The position numbers were made by a program, and so were the translations under genes. From JBQTKD01 sp052386455 (GTDB taxonomy: Bacteria > Actinomycetota > Actinomycetes > Sporichthyales > Sporichthyaceae), in NCBI GenBank assembly GCA_052386455.1, contig JBQTKD010000043.1, forward strand, positions 1 through 64,000: 64,000 bases of DNA. Reading direction: 5' to 3'. The notes beneath the pieces were generated by a model, which was given only the letters and a program-made list of their open reading frames with translations, searched no databases and was not told where the DNA came from. Numbering within the stretch: position 1 is the stretch's first letter; each line of letters opens with the position of its first letter. Below are positions 24,801 to 33,093 of the stretch, piece by piece.

Positions 24801-25410
24801 CCCGGAGGCGCTCTCGAAAGGGGTGCTCCCGGATCAGTGGCTCGACGGTGTCCAGCGCGGCGGCCGGGCGACCGGCGGCCAGCTCTGCGTCGGCCAGATC
24901 CTCGGCCACGTCGAGCCGGGCCGTCTCCAGGCGGACCGCCGCCACCCGAGCGAAGTCTCGGTCTCCGAGGTCGGCGAGGGCCGTCCCCCGCCACAGCGCC
25001 AGAGCCTCCCGGAAACAGCGGGCGGCGTCGGCCGGCAACCTACCCTCGCGGGCCGCCCGGCCTTGGACGGCGAGATCGTGGAAGCGCTGGGCGTCGATCT
25101 GGTCGTCCGCGTCGAACTCGGCCACGTATCCGCCGCCGTCGGCCGAAATCACAAGCCCCGCCCCGGCTCCCGCCAACGTTCGGCGCAGCCGCGACACGAG
25201 CGTGTGCACCGTGGCGGCGACGCTGGCCGGAGGCGTCTCGCGCCACAGTTCTTCGGCCAGGGCGTCGAGGCTCACCCGACGGTGCAGGGCGAGCATGGCC
25301 AGCACGGCGCGCTGCTTGGGGCTGCCGATCGCCACGGTCCGCCCGTGGACCGCGACGGACAGTGGCCCCAAGACTCGGATGTCGATCCGCGGCACGTCGG
25401 TCGCGTCCAT
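21877..25410 (-). CDS. SARP/AfsR-type regulator fused to a class III cyclase domain and a STAND ATPase
   Basis: 1177 aa from the ATG at 25410 (GAGGGAGC upstream); the open frame extends further but is not needed. Domains: OmpR-like DNA-binding domain about 8-95 (VLGPLSVAVHGRTVAIGSPKQRAVLAML), BTAD helical domain about 100-250, class III nucleotide cyclase about 285-450 (LFTDIEAST; HTGDGLGAAFP; LNRTSRLL). An NB-ARC-type ATPase follows from about 490 (Walker A GVGGAGKTR, Walker B LLLVLDNCEHVLE), then a TPR-like C-terminus. Both metal Asp residues and the Asn/Arg pair are present, but the substrate Lys position is Ala. A SARP containing a cyclase domain is unusual. Divergent from the DinB-like gene. 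Confidence 0.9.
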   Translation of the reverse strand: MDATDVPRIDIRVLGPLSVAVHGRTVAIGSPKQRAVLAMLALHRRVSLDALAEELWRETPPASVAATVHTLVSRLRRTLAGAGAGLVISADGGGYVAEFDADDQIDAQRFHDLAVQGRAAREGRLPADAARCFREALALWRGTALADLGDRDFARVAAVRLETARLDVAEDLADAELAAGRPAAALDTVEPLIREHPFRERLRGLQMLSLYRLGRQADALAAYRDLRCALADELGLEPAPSVQALERQILQQSPELDRQAPPPATQPHSGGMLAFLFTDIEASTQLWEGDRAAMAADLAQHDAILADAVLAHRGRQFAHTGDGLGAAFPTVAEALGAAIAGQRELSRTAWRGVIPLRVRMAIHAGSAQARAGTFFGPTLNRTSRLLDLACAGHILCSQAAADVGQDELPPGAALVDIGQRRLEGLSRPERVWQVAHPDLPDPAPVAGAPARRQEALTSFVGREAELAELTALLAGTRLLTILGVGGAGKTRLALELAERTDKHYADGARIVELATVRDDRPLADDVLVALGAGGAARAGASSPEEQLCQVLGDRQLLLVLDNCEHVLEAATGLVDTVLRRCPAVTVLATSREVLSVPGETGWATPGLSLPLAETTAVDELMRSDAAALFVVRARTAQPGFGPSPGNTAAITRICHSLDGIPLALELAAARVRVLDATELAHRLDDRLRLLTSGPRSAPARHQTLRAALDWSFDLLTEPEQRLLRRLSVFPQHFDLDAATAVVGENADSIDVLDLLARLIDKSLVVAEGMAETARYRLLETVRQYAAEKLGAAGEVDSAGDRHRRHFVGRVPAVDLAGTGFIDPEWAQHAAIDGENYNAALASCLAAGDFESATVILAGRGVSWFWGAAVPTTIDSIDPNTLTAGDPALHVAGLISLGAAGTLNGRWTVETVVPLYERALGIAEESGTPADDGFASFALGYAALGRGDSRAARAWMERALDCFADTFLGQIYTRHELGWIELTEGDAPAARRHFETLLTMLDTRPGSENQTAHVRAAVALCEAADGNAAQASRLARQALDESRRIPLARIEVMALIRASEVAALSGEPIGAELVEALHLLRRQGGLRWVAAALTMAAVAHEAHGRPDVAARLLGGAGHVAEMLAEDPLPVAPVAAVVTAMRTRVEGALGATACAAAETAGGRLPMPALLDLALNGLVG

Positions 25411-25542
25411 GGGCTGCTCCCTCTCGGCGGGGAGCGTACCCCCGGTCGATAGCGAGACGACAGGCCCGCGAAAGGCGGGGCGCGCACTGTGGCCACACGA
25501 GCCGGGCCACGAAACCGTGTCGACGAAAGGACAGCAACCGCC

Positions 25543-26346
25543 ATGGACTCCACCGAGCTGTTGAGCAGCACCCGGGACGCGATCGCCGCCGCCACCGAGC
25601 GCGTCGGCGAACTGATTGCGTCGATTCCCGATCCGCTGGCTCCCGTTCCCGACAGCCCGTGGACGGTGCGGGACTTCGCCGCCCACCTGATCCTGGCCGG
25701 CACTCAGTACACCGACATGGCCCAGGGCGTCCCGTCGGTCTACCAGAGCATCGAGCCGACGTACCTCCACGCCGAGTTCACCCGGCGTCAGGCCGACATC
25801 GCCGAGTCCGATCCGACAAAGTTGTCACGCCTCTTCGTCGACGCCATGGAGGGGTTCCTCGATGCCACCAGCGATCTCGCCGGAGACACCTCGGTGATCA
25901 TGCACGGCCAGAACACCCACACGGTGGCGGGCATGGCCGGAGTCCTGCTCGGCGAGGAGGTGCTGCATGGCTACGACATTTCCACCGCCACCGGTCGGCC
26001 GTGGCCCCTCGATCCGGCCGACACCGCGCTTGTGCTGGCCGGTTACGCCCCGGTGTTCGGATGGGTGGTCAACCCCGAGAGAGCCCAGGGACTCTCCGCC
26101 GGCTTCGGGATTGAACTGCGGGGGGTCGCGGAGCTGACCGTGCGGTTCACCGACGGCGTCTACGCCCTGGAGGACGCCGGCTCCGCCCCGGTCGACGCCA
26201 CGATCTATGCCGACCCCATCGCGTTCCTGATGGTGGCCTCCGGCCGGCTCAGCCGCTACGAGGCCATCGCCCTTGGCCTGGTGAGCGTCAGCGGGAATCG
26301 CCCCGACCTCGCGATCGGCTTCTGGGACCTGTTCCGATACCCGTAG
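25543..26346 (+). CDS. DinB-like / maleylpyruvate isomerase N-terminal family protein (TIGR03083-type)
   Basis: 267 aa, ATG with AAAGGA upstream. The four-helix DinB-like domain is visible: LLSSTRDAIAAATERVGELIAS, then PWTVRDFAAHLILAGTQY with the family His, and later LLGEEVLHGYDISTATG with a second His, the usual metal-binding positions. The C-terminal half is an SCP2-like beta region. In this family the enzymes use mycothiol as cofactor for isomerisation or detoxification. The reaction here is unknown. It converges on the CoA-transferase genes with a 4-nt gap. Confidence 0.75.
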   Translation: MDSTELLSSTRDAIAAATERVGELIASIPDPLAPVPDSPWTVRDFAAHLILAGTQYTDMAQGVPSVYQSIEPTYLHAEFTRRQADIAESDPTKLSRLFVDAMEGFLDATSDLAGDTSVIMHGQNTHTVAGMAGVLLGEEVLHGYDISTATGRPWPLDPADTALVLAGYAPVFGWVVNPERAQGLSAGFGIELRGVAELTVRFTDGVYALEDAGSAPVDATIYADPIAFLMVASGRLSRYEAIALGLVSVSGNRPDLAIGFWDLFRYP

Positions 26347-26350
26347 GCCG

Positions 26351-26983
26351 TCAGGTCTGACGAGCCGTCAGCGAAACCGGCACCAGCGCGGCGAGCTCGG
26401 CGAAGCTCAGCCCGAACGTCCGCTCGACGGCGACCTCGCCGTCGCGCAGGGCGAACACCGCGAGGTCGGTGTAGACGCGGCTGACACAGCCCACGCCGGT
26501 CAACGGGTACGTGCACGTCTCGACGAGCTTGCTGGCGCCCGCACGGTCGCGCAGCGTCATCATCACGAAGACGTCCTTGGCGCCGATGGCCAGGTCCATC
26601 GCCCCGCCGACCGCGGGGATCGCGTCCGGGTCGCCGGTGTGCCAGTTCGCGAGATCGCCCGTGCGGGAGACCTGGAACGCGCCGAGCACGCACACGTCGA
26701 GATGCCCGCCGCGCATGATCGCGAAGGAGTCGGCCTGATGGAAGTACGAGGCTCCCGGCACCTCGGTGACCGGCCCCTTGCCCGCGTTGATCAGGTCCCA
26801 GTCGATCGCCTCGCCCTGCGCCGCCGGGCCCATGCCGAGCATGCCGTTCTCGGTGTGCAGGACGATCCCCGCCTCGGCGGGCAGATGGTTGGCCACCAGC
26901 GTCGGCTGCCCGATGCCCAGGTTCACGTACGAGCCTGGCGCGATGTCCGCGGCGACGACGGCCGCCAGTTCGTCGGGGGTCAT
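26351..26983 (-). CDS. 3-oxoacid/3-oxoadipate CoA-transferase subunit B
   Basis: 210 aa, ATG overlapping the subunit A stop by 4 nt. The catalytic Glu lies in LHTENGMLGMGP, the signature of beta subunits (S/T-E-N-G-x-x-G). SYVNLGIGQPTLVANHLP, GGHLDVCVLGAFQVS and GGAMDLAIGAKDVFVMM are standard blocks. With subunit A it moves CoA from succinyl-CoA to a 3-oxo acid. In catabolic clusters this makes beta-ketoadipyl-CoA or acetoacetyl-CoA. No pca ring-cleavage genes are nearby, so the acceptor is open. Confidence 0.92.
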   Translation of the reverse strand: MTPDELAAVVAADIAPGSYVNLGIGQPTLVANHLPAEAGIVLHTENGMLGMGPAAQGEAIDWDLINAGKGPVTEVPGASYFHQADSFAIMRGGHLDVCVLGAFQVSRTGDLANWHTGDPDAIPAVGGAMDLAIGAKDVFVMMTLRDRAGASKLVETCTYPLTGVGCVSRVYTDLAVFALRDGEVAVERTFGLSFAELAALVPVSLTARQT

Positions 26984-27636
26984 ATCGCGACCACCCGGTC
27001 GACGAAGATGCCCGGCGTGACGACGACCTCCGGGTCGAGGTGGCCCTCGGCCAAAACTTCGCGCACCTGCACGACGGTCGTGCGACACGCGGTGGCCATG
27101 ATCGGCCCGAAGTTCCGCGCGGTCTTACGGTACGTCAGATTGCCTGCGGCATCGGCCCTGTCGGCCTTGATCAACGCGAAGTCGCCGTGGATGGCGAACT
27201 CGAGAACCTGCGGCCGTCCGTCGAGAATCCGCACCTCCTTGCCCTCCGCCAACGGCGTTCCGTACCCGGTGGGGGTGAAGAAGGCGCCGATGCCGGCGCC
27301 GCCCGCGCGGATGCGCTCGGCGAGCGTGCCCTGCGGCACGACCTGGAGTTCGATGCGCCCGGCGCGGTAGGCGGCGTCGAAGTGGTGGCTGTCCACCTGC
27401 CGCGGGTACGAGCACACGATGCGCCGCACCCGGCCGGCGGCGATCAGCGCCGCGATTCCGTGGTCCCCGTTCCCGGCGTTGTTGCTGACCACCACGAGGT
27501 CCCCGACTCCGGACCGAACGAGGGCCTCGACGAGCTCGATGGGCTGACCCGCCGTCCCGAACCCGCCGATGAGGACGGTCGAGCCGTCGACGATCGGCGC
27601 GACCGCCTCCTCTGCGGTGTCCAGGATCTGCAGCAC
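26980..27636 (-). CDS. 3-oxoacid/3-oxoadipate CoA-transferase subunit A
   Basis: 218 aa, GTG start. The Gly-rich CoA-binding loop is IGGFGTAGQP near residue 24. VVSNNAGNGDHGIAALI, CSYPRQVDSHHFDAAYRAGRIELQVVPQGTLAERIRAGGAGI and GAFFTPTGYGT are the family blocks. First gene of a two-gene operon with the B subunit. The divergent toxin-antitoxin gene starts 78 nt away, and an inverted repeat lies between. Confidence 0.92.
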   Translation of the reverse strand: MLQILDTAEEAVAPIVDGSTVLIGGFGTAGQPIELVEALVRSGVGDLVVVSNNAGNGDHGIAALIAAGRVRRIVCSYPRQVDSHHFDAAYRAGRIELQVVPQGTLAERIRAGGAGIGAFFTPTGYGTPLAEGKEVRILDGRPQVLEFAIHGDFALIKADRADAAGNLTYRKTARNFGPIMATACRTTVVQVREVLAEGHLDPEVVVTPGIFVDRVVAI

Positions 27637-27645
27637 GGGCTCAGT

Positions 27646-27667
27646 CTGTCGGATACAGCGCCGACAG
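27646..27667. promoter_or_regulatory. Inverted repeat CTGTCGG-N8-CCGACAG between CoA transferase and antitoxin
   Basis: Perfect 7-bp arms (27646-27652, 27661-27667) lie 10 nt from the CoA-transferase GTG and 47 nt before the antitoxin ATG. It may be the antitoxin's operator or a catabolic regulator site. The tandem ACTAC..ACTAC just downstream may add half sites. Confidence 0.4.
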
Positions 27668-27713
27668 ACCCGTACTACAGTGGACTACGGCGCATTACCC
27701 GGAGGAGACCTCG

Positions 27714-28136
27714 ATGACCAGGGCCACCACGAGCATCCGGCTGAGCGACGAAGTCCGCGCGCGGCTAGCGGACCGTGCAGCACGGGAGGGGTCCACGGTC
27801 AGCGAACTGATCGAGCGCTACGCCGTCGAAGGCCTGGCCGCCGACGCCCACCCCGGAATCGTCTTCAGACCGGGGCCGTCGGGGCGCCGAGCAGCCCTGG
27901 CCGGCGGTCCCGACGTCTGGGAGATCGTGTCGGCGCTGAGACACACCAAGGGCAGCGAGACGAAGCGCGTCGCCGCGCTGGCGAGCGAGTTCGGCATTCA
28001 CGAACGGCACGTGGTGATGGCGCTGGACTACGCCGCCGCCCACCGCGACGAGATCGAGGCCCGCGTCGAGGCCAACGACCGAGCGCTGGCCGAGATCGAA
28101 CGCCTCGCCGCCGAGCGCAGCCGCCTGCTCGCGTGA
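27714..28136 (+). CDS. Ribbon-helix-helix antitoxin of a DUF5615-type toxin system
   Basis: 140 aa, ATG with GGAGGA 7 nt upstream. The N-terminal RHH domain is TTSIRLSDEVRARLADRAAREGSTVSELIERY. The middle has the short helical segment GGPDVWEIVSALRHTKGSETKRVAALASEFGIHERHVVMALDYAAAHRDEIEARV, which matches the DUF433-like module often linked to PIN-like toxins. It is followed, with a 4-nt overlap, by the toxin gene. Binds DNA and probably the toxin. Confidence 0.82.
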   Translation: MTRATTSIRLSDEVRARLADRAAREGSTVSELIERYAVEGLAADAHPGIVFRPGPSGRRAALAGGPDVWEIVSALRHTKGSETKRVAALASEFGIHERHVVMALDYAAAHRDEIEARVEANDRALAEIERLAAERSRLLA

Positions 28137-28465
28137 GATTCCTGCTCGACGCGATGCTCCCGCCGAGCACCGTCGACCTGCTGATCCAGGCCGGGCACGC
28201 CGCGACGAGCCCCGCGCTGATCGGCGCCGACACGCTGCCCGACGACGAACTCGTATTGATCGCCACGGCCCAGCGCTGGGTGATCGTCACGGAGAACGGG
28301 GTGGACTTCTTCGGTGTGCGGAGCTGCCCCGTCCTGGTGGTTCGAAAGTCCTGGTGGCCGCGCGCTTCCCTTCCCGCACGTCTCGCCGCGGCGCTCGACC
28401 GATGGGCGATCGCCAACCCCGAGCCCGGACCCTGGCCACACTGGTTGCCGCCCGACCTACGTTGA
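28133..28465 (+). CDS. DUF5615 PIN-like toxin
   Basis: 110 aa. The GTG at 28133 overlaps the antitoxin TGA (GTGA). The N-terminus MRFLLDAMLPPSTVDLLIQAGH carries the first acidic residue of the PIN-like fold. DTLPDDELVLIATAQRWVIVTENGVDFF carries the central acidic and T-x-N/D-x-DF elements, though the usual TKD is TEN. CPVLVVRKSWWPRASLPARL is the C-terminal block. Predicted RNase-like toxin. Confidence 0.82.
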   Translation: MRFLLDAMLPPSTVDLLIQAGHAATSPALIGADTLPDDELVLIATAQRWVIVTENGVDFFGVRSCPVLVVRKSWWPRASLPARLAAALDRWAIANPEPGPWPHWLPPDLR

Positions 28466-28492
28466 CGGAGTTCGCGGCCTACTCTGGGCCGC

Positions 28493-30280
28493 ATGCCGGT
28501 ACCTTTCGCCGTGAAAACGGCCGACCTGCTGCTGTCCCGCGCCGATGTCGAGTTTCTGCTCTACGACTGGCTGCAGATCGAGGCGCTGACCAAGCGGGAG
28601 CGCTACGCCGAGCACTCGCGGGAGACCTTCGACGCGGTGTTGCAGGTGTGCGCGCAGATCGCGGCCGAGAAGCTCGCGCCGCACAACCGGCTCAACGATC
28701 TGCAGGAACCCGCGGTCGTCGACGGCGCCGTACGGCTCAACGCGGCGGTGCGCGAGGCCCTCGACGCGATCGCCGAGACCGGGATCCTCGGCGCGGGTCT
28801 CGACGCGTCGGTCGGCGGGCTGCAGCTTCCGCAGGTCGTGCAGACCGCGTGCTCGGTGTGGTTCGCGGCGGCGAACGTCGGCACCTGGGCCTATCCGTTC
28901 CTGACGATCGCGAACGCGAATCTGCTCGCGACGCATGGATCGGCCGAGCAGATCGCCGCGTACGTGACGCCGATGCTCGAAGGCCGTTTCCACGGCACGA
29001 TGTGCCTGTCCGAACCGCAGGCGGGCTCGTCGCTCGCGGACGTCGTCACCCGCGCCGAGCCGCAACCGGACGGGACCTTCCGGCTGTTCGGCAACAAGAT
29101 GTGGATCTCCGGCGGGGAGCACGAGCTCGGCGAGAACATCGTGCACCTGGTGCTCGCCCGGATCCCCGGTGCGCCCCCGGGCGTGAAGGGCATCTCGCTG
29201 TTCCTGGTGCCGCGCTATCTCGCCGACGGCACGCACAACGACGTCGTGCTGGCCGGCCTCAACCACAAGATGGGCTGGCGCGGAACGGTCAACACGCTCC
29301 TGAACTTCGGCGAAGGCGGCACGGGCGCCGTCGGCACCCTGGTGGGCCGGCAGAACGAGGGCCTGGCCGCGATGTTCCACATGATGAACGAGGCGCGCGT
29401 CGGGGTCGGGGCGTGCGCGGTCGCGCTGGGCTACACCGGGTACCTGAAGTCCCTGGAGTACGCCCGGACCCGCACGCAGGGCCGTCCGCTCGCCGCCCGG
29501 GACGCGACCGCGCCCCAGGTGCCGCTGATCGACCACCCCGACGTGCGCCGCATGCTGCTGGCCCAGAAGTCCTACGTGGAAGGCGGTTTGGCGCTCGTCC
29601 TGTACTGCGGGCGCCTGCTGGACGAGGAGCGCACGGCGACGACCGAACCCGAACGGGCACACGCGCACCTGCTGCTCGACGTCCTCACGCCGATCGCGAA
29701 GAGCTGGCCGTCGCAGTGGTGCCTGGCCGCCAACGACCTGGCGATCCAGATCCACGGCGGATACGGCTACACGCGCGACTACGACGTCGAGCAGCACTAC
29801 CGCGACAACCGGCTCAACCAGATCCACGAGGGCACCCACGGCATCCAGGCCCTGGATCTGCTGGGCCGCAAGGTCGCGATGGCCGACGGCGCAGGCCTCG
29901 TGGCGCTTGCCGATCTCCTGCGCGCGACGGTCGTGCGCGCGGTCGCCGCCGGCGGCGAGGCTGCGGCCTTCGGCGTGGCGCTCGGCAACGCCGTCGACCG
30001 CCTCGTCGCGACCACCCGGGCCATCCACACCGCCGACGTCGAACCGGGTACGCGGCTGGCCAACGCGTCGGTCTATCTCGAGGCCGCCGGGCACGTGGTG
30101 CTCGCGTGGATCTGGCTCGAGCAGTACCTCGTCGCAGCCGGCGAAGGCGATCTGCACGCCGGCAAGCGGCAGGCGGCCCGGTACTTCTTCGCCTACGAAC
30201 TGCCGCGCACGCAGCCCCAGTTCGACCTGCTCGAGCGCATCGACGCCACGACCGTGGACATGCAACCCGCCTGGTTCTAG
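28493..30280 (+). CDS. Acyl-CoA dehydrogenase, long (FadE5-like) form
   Basis: 595 aa, ATG start without a ribosome site; a TACTCT -10-like element ends 7 nt before the ATG, so it may be leaderless. Acyl-CoA dehydrogenase motifs: MCLSEPQAGSSLADV (FAD/substrate), GNKMWISGGEHELGENIVHLVLAR, NEARVGVGACAVALGY, and the catalytic Glu in QIHEGTHGIQALDLLGRK. A 130-residue C-terminal helical extension is typical of roughly 600-residue FadE forms that accept bulky or long acyl-CoAs. First step of beta-oxidation. Cytoplasmic flavoprotein. Confidence 0.93.
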   Translation: MPVPFAVKTADLLLSRADVEFLLYDWLQIEALTKRERYAEHSRETFDAVLQVCAQIAAEKLAPHNRLNDLQEPAVVDGAVRLNAAVREALDAIAETGILGAGLDASVGGLQLPQVVQTACSVWFAAANVGTWAYPFLTIANANLLATHGSAEQIAAYVTPMLEGRFHGTMCLSEPQAGSSLADVVTRAEPQPDGTFRLFGNKMWISGGEHELGENIVHLVLARIPGAPPGVKGISLFLVPRYLADGTHNDVVLAGLNHKMGWRGTVNTLLNFGEGGTGAVGTLVGRQNEGLAAMFHMMNEARVGVGACAVALGYTGYLKSLEYARTRTQGRPLAARDATAPQVPLIDHPDVRRMLLAQKSYVEGGLALVLYCGRLLDEERTATTEPERAHAHLLLDVLTPIAKSWPSQWCLAANDLAIQIHGGYGYTRDYDVEQHYRDNRLNQIHEGTHGIQALDLLGRKVAMADGAGLVALADLLRATVVRAVAAGGEAAAFGVALGNAVDRLVATTRAIHTADVEPGTRLANASVYLEAAGHVVLAWIWLEQYLVAAGEGDLHAGKRQAARYFFAYELPRTQPQFDLLERIDATTVDMQPAWF

Positions 30281-30318
30281 CTCCGGCTCGTCGCGTCGGG
30301 CGAGTGTGCCGCCGTCGA

Positions 30319-33093
30319 TCAGATCCGAGCCGCCTGTTCCGCCTCGGCTTGGTGCACCGCGCGGGCCAGTTGCACGCGCGATCGAACGCCGAGCTTGTCG
30401 TAGGTCCGCGTGAGATGGCTCTGCACCGTGCGGGGCGAGACGAACAGTCGCTCCGCAATGTCGTTGGTGGACAGGCCGGCGGCCACGTGCTCGGCGACCT
30501 GTCGCTCGGTCTTGGTCAGCGCGGCCCAGCCGTGCTCGGCTCGAGGCCGTGGACCCCGCAGACGCAGCGCGAAGTCGGCCGCCTCGGCCAGGGCCAAGCC
30601 GGCGCCGTCGGCTTCGGCGTTGGCGTAGGCCGAGTAGCCGAGCGCCGCGACCGCCGCCCGGACCGCCTCGACCACGTCGTGGTCGTGGACGGCAAATCGA
30701 GTACACCCGGCCTCCGCTCGTCGGGCCGCAGCACACCCGAGCAGGCGCGCGCCCGACGCATGCGCCTGACGATCCATCAGGTGCACGGCCAGAAGTTCCA
30801 GAATGTCGGCCGCACCCACCACGTCCTCGATCTGCAGGCGGATCGCCAGGGAGCGCGCCGCGCAGGTCTGTGCAGCGTCGCGCCGGCCCTCGGCCGCCGC
30901 GATCCGGGCGTGGGCCTCCCACACCCATCCCGCCTGCCAGGGCAGCATCGGGTCCAGTACCCGATCGGCGCTCCCGGCCACCCGGCGGCGGGCCGCGGGC
31001 AGGTCGCCGGCCGCGCACAGGGCCACGGCGCTGGGAGCTCCACATAGATCGGCCCAGCCCGGTGCCCCGCCACCGAGTTCCCGGCCCTGCTCCCAGGCGC
31101 GGGCCGCTCCGGGCGCGTCGCCGCGCGCCAGAAGGGAGATCCCCCACGCGAGATGGGCGAACACGCCCTCGAACCGCAACCCGGACTGCGCCGCGTGTTC
31201 CACGCCTCGCAACGCCGCATCCGCCGCCGCCTCGTGGTTCCCGGCCAGCGCCGCCACCCATGCCCAGCCGGACGCCGCAAAGGTTCCACCGGTGCAGTCG
31301 CCGACGGCCTGCGTCTGCTCGACCAGGCCGGCGATCTCGGCCTTGGCGAGGCGTGCCTGGCCGCGCATCGCCAAGCCGAAGCCGCCCATTCCGGTGATCG
31401 CCCGATCCAGGTAGGGATTCGTGCGCGGCGCCCTGCGCCGCGCCTCGGCCACCAGGTCGATCGTGCGCTGCGGGTCGCCGCCGGTGACCGCCCCGAAGAT
31501 CGCAAAGAGTTGGACCTCCAACCACAGCTGTCGGTCGCCGGCGGTCTCGGCGAGGGCCGCGGCCTCCTCCAGGAGCGGGCGGTGGGCGAGCGGGCCGCGG
31601 AACCCGTAGGAGATGCCGCCGGTCAGGGCCCGGGCCAGCAGGACCGGGTCGCCCACCTCCCGTGCCAACCGGATCGTCTCGTCGACCCGGTCGGCGGCGA
31701 CGGCGCCGCAGGCTCCCACCTCCACCCGGTTGCGCACGATCAACGCCACCAGGCGGTCGGCGTCCCGCCCGCAGCCCGCGGCCAAGGCCTCGTCGAGCCA
31801 CGCCCGGCCCTCCGCGCGCCGCCCGCGCATCCGCCACAGCGGCCACAGGGCCGCGGCCAACTGCAGCGCGCCGCCGGCGTCGTCGGCCCGACGACACTCC
31901 ACGAACGCGGCGCGGTAGTTCTCGAAGTCCGCCGCCATCTCCGCCAGCACGTCGTCCTGTCCCGGGCCGGCTGCGGCCGCGCAGGCCCGCTGTGCCCGTT
32001 CCAGATAGTGCCGGCGATGCGCGTGCCGGGCTGCGGGTCCGTCCTCGCTCGCGGCGAGTTTGTCGACGGCGTACTGGCGCACCGTCTCCAGCAGGCCGAA
32101 GCGAGCCTGCGCACCCAGGGGACGCGCGACGACGAGAGAGCTGTCCACCAGGCGCGTCAGCGGGTCGAGGGCGTCGACGGTTTCGGCGAACTCCGCGGCG
32201 ATCGCCGCGACCGCGGCAAGGTCGAACGTGCCGTGCAGTACACCGAGGCGGCGCAGCATGCGCCGTTCGGGTTCGGACAGCAGCTCGTGGCTCCAGTCCA
32301 TCGAGGCCGCCAGCGTGCGATGGCGCGCCATTCTTCCGCGGCCGCTGCCGGGCACGTCCACGCGATCGCGCAGAGCCAAGGCAATGTGAGTGGGCGTCAG
32401 CACGCGGGTGGCCGCGGCTGCGAGCTCGAGTGCCAGCGGAATGCCGTCGAGCCGTCGGCAGATCTCGGCCACGGCGGCGGCATCGGCGGCGGTCACGACC
32501 AGGCGCGGTTCGACGGCCCGGGCACGATCGAGGAACAGCGCGCCCGCCTCGCCTGCAGCCAGCCGAGTTTCGTCGGAGGCGTCGGCCGGCGGCAGGCCGA
32601 GAGACGGAACTCGCCAGGAGATCTCGCCCGCCAGGTCGAGCGAGGTGCGGCTCGTGCACAGCACACGCAACTGCGGGCAGGCGTGCAGGAGCCGCTCGGC
32701 CACCTCCGCCACCGAATCGAGGAGGTGCTCGCAGTTGTCCAGGACCGTCAGCGTCGGGCCGCGGCGGTGTAGATGTTCGACGATGCGGTCGAGGCGAGGA
32801 CGGGGATCGTCGTCCGCCAAGCCTGCGGACCGGGCAATTGCGATGGACGGATCGCCGCCCGCGGCCAGGGCGGCCAAGTCCACGAACATCGCCGCATTCG
32901 ATTCTCGCCCGGCGAGGCATTCGGCGGCGCGCAGTGCGAGGCGGGTCTTCCCACACCCCCCCGGCCCCGTGATCGTGACCAGCCGCGAGCGGGAGAGCAG
33001 CCCTGCGATCTCCTCGATCTCCATCGCACGCCCGACGAAGCTGGTCAACGCAACCGGCAGCCCGGTGCGCTCCGGCGACCTCGGTGTGCTCAT
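30319..33093 (-). CDS. STAND/NB-ARC ATPase with LuxR-type HTH
   Basis: 924 aa from the ATG at 33093 (GGGGAG upstream). N-terminal LTSFVGRAMEIEEIAGLL, Walker A TGPGGCGKTRLALR, Walker B LTVLDNCEHLLDS, sensor region LCTSRTSL and RLDGIPLALELAAAAT. The middle is TPR-like. The C-terminal LuxR HTH is LTKTERQVAEHVAAGLSTNDIAERLFVSPRTVQSHLTRTYDKLG. The ATPase is closely related in plan to that of the SARP fusion at 21.9-25.4 kb. Convergent with the acyl-CoA dehydrogenase and divergent from the second P450, its likely targets. Confidence 0.92.
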   Translation of the reverse strand: MSTPRSPERTGLPVALTSFVGRAMEIEEIAGLLSRSRLVTITGPGGCGKTRLALRAAECLAGRESNAAMFVDLAALAAGGDPSIAIARSAGLADDDPRPRLDRIVEHLHRRGPTLTVLDNCEHLLDSVAEVAERLLHACPQLRVLCTSRTSLDLAGEISWRVPSLGLPPADASDETRLAAGEAGALFLDRARAVEPRLVVTAADAAAVAEICRRLDGIPLALELAAAATRVLTPTHIALALRDRVDVPGSGRGRMARHRTLAASMDWSHELLSEPERRMLRRLGVLHGTFDLAAVAAIAAEFAETVDALDPLTRLVDSSLVVARPLGAQARFGLLETVRQYAVDKLAASEDGPAARHAHRRHYLERAQRACAAAAGPGQDDVLAEMAADFENYRAAFVECRRADDAGGALQLAAALWPLWRMRGRRAEGRAWLDEALAAGCGRDADRLVALIVRNRVEVGACGAVAADRVDETIRLAREVGDPVLLARALTGGISYGFRGPLAHRPLLEEAAALAETAGDRQLWLEVQLFAIFGAVTGGDPQRTIDLVAEARRRAPRTNPYLDRAITGMGGFGLAMRGQARLAKAEIAGLVEQTQAVGDCTGGTFAASGWAWVAALAGNHEAAADAALRGVEHAAQSGLRFEGVFAHLAWGISLLARGDAPGAARAWEQGRELGGGAPGWADLCGAPSAVALCAAGDLPAARRRVAGSADRVLDPMLPWQAGWVWEAHARIAAAEGRRDAAQTCAARSLAIRLQIEDVVGAADILELLAVHLMDRQAHASGARLLGCAAARRAEAGCTRFAVHDHDVVEAVRAAVAALGYSAYANAEADGAGLALAEAADFALRLRGPRPRAEHGWAALTKTERQVAEHVAAGLSTNDIAERLFVSPRTVQSHLTRTYDKLGVRSRVQLARAVHQAEAEQAARI

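Noticed and set aside
21877..25770. Start of the SARP fusion at 25770
   Set aside because: That extension lies opposite the DinB-like gene. The ATG at 25410 begins the DNA-binding domain directly and has a ribosome site.
28462..28485. TTGACG...TACTCT as a full promoter before the acyl-CoA dehydrogenase
   Set aside because: The spacer is only 12 bp, too short for a standard pair. Only the -10-like element was kept as weak evidence.
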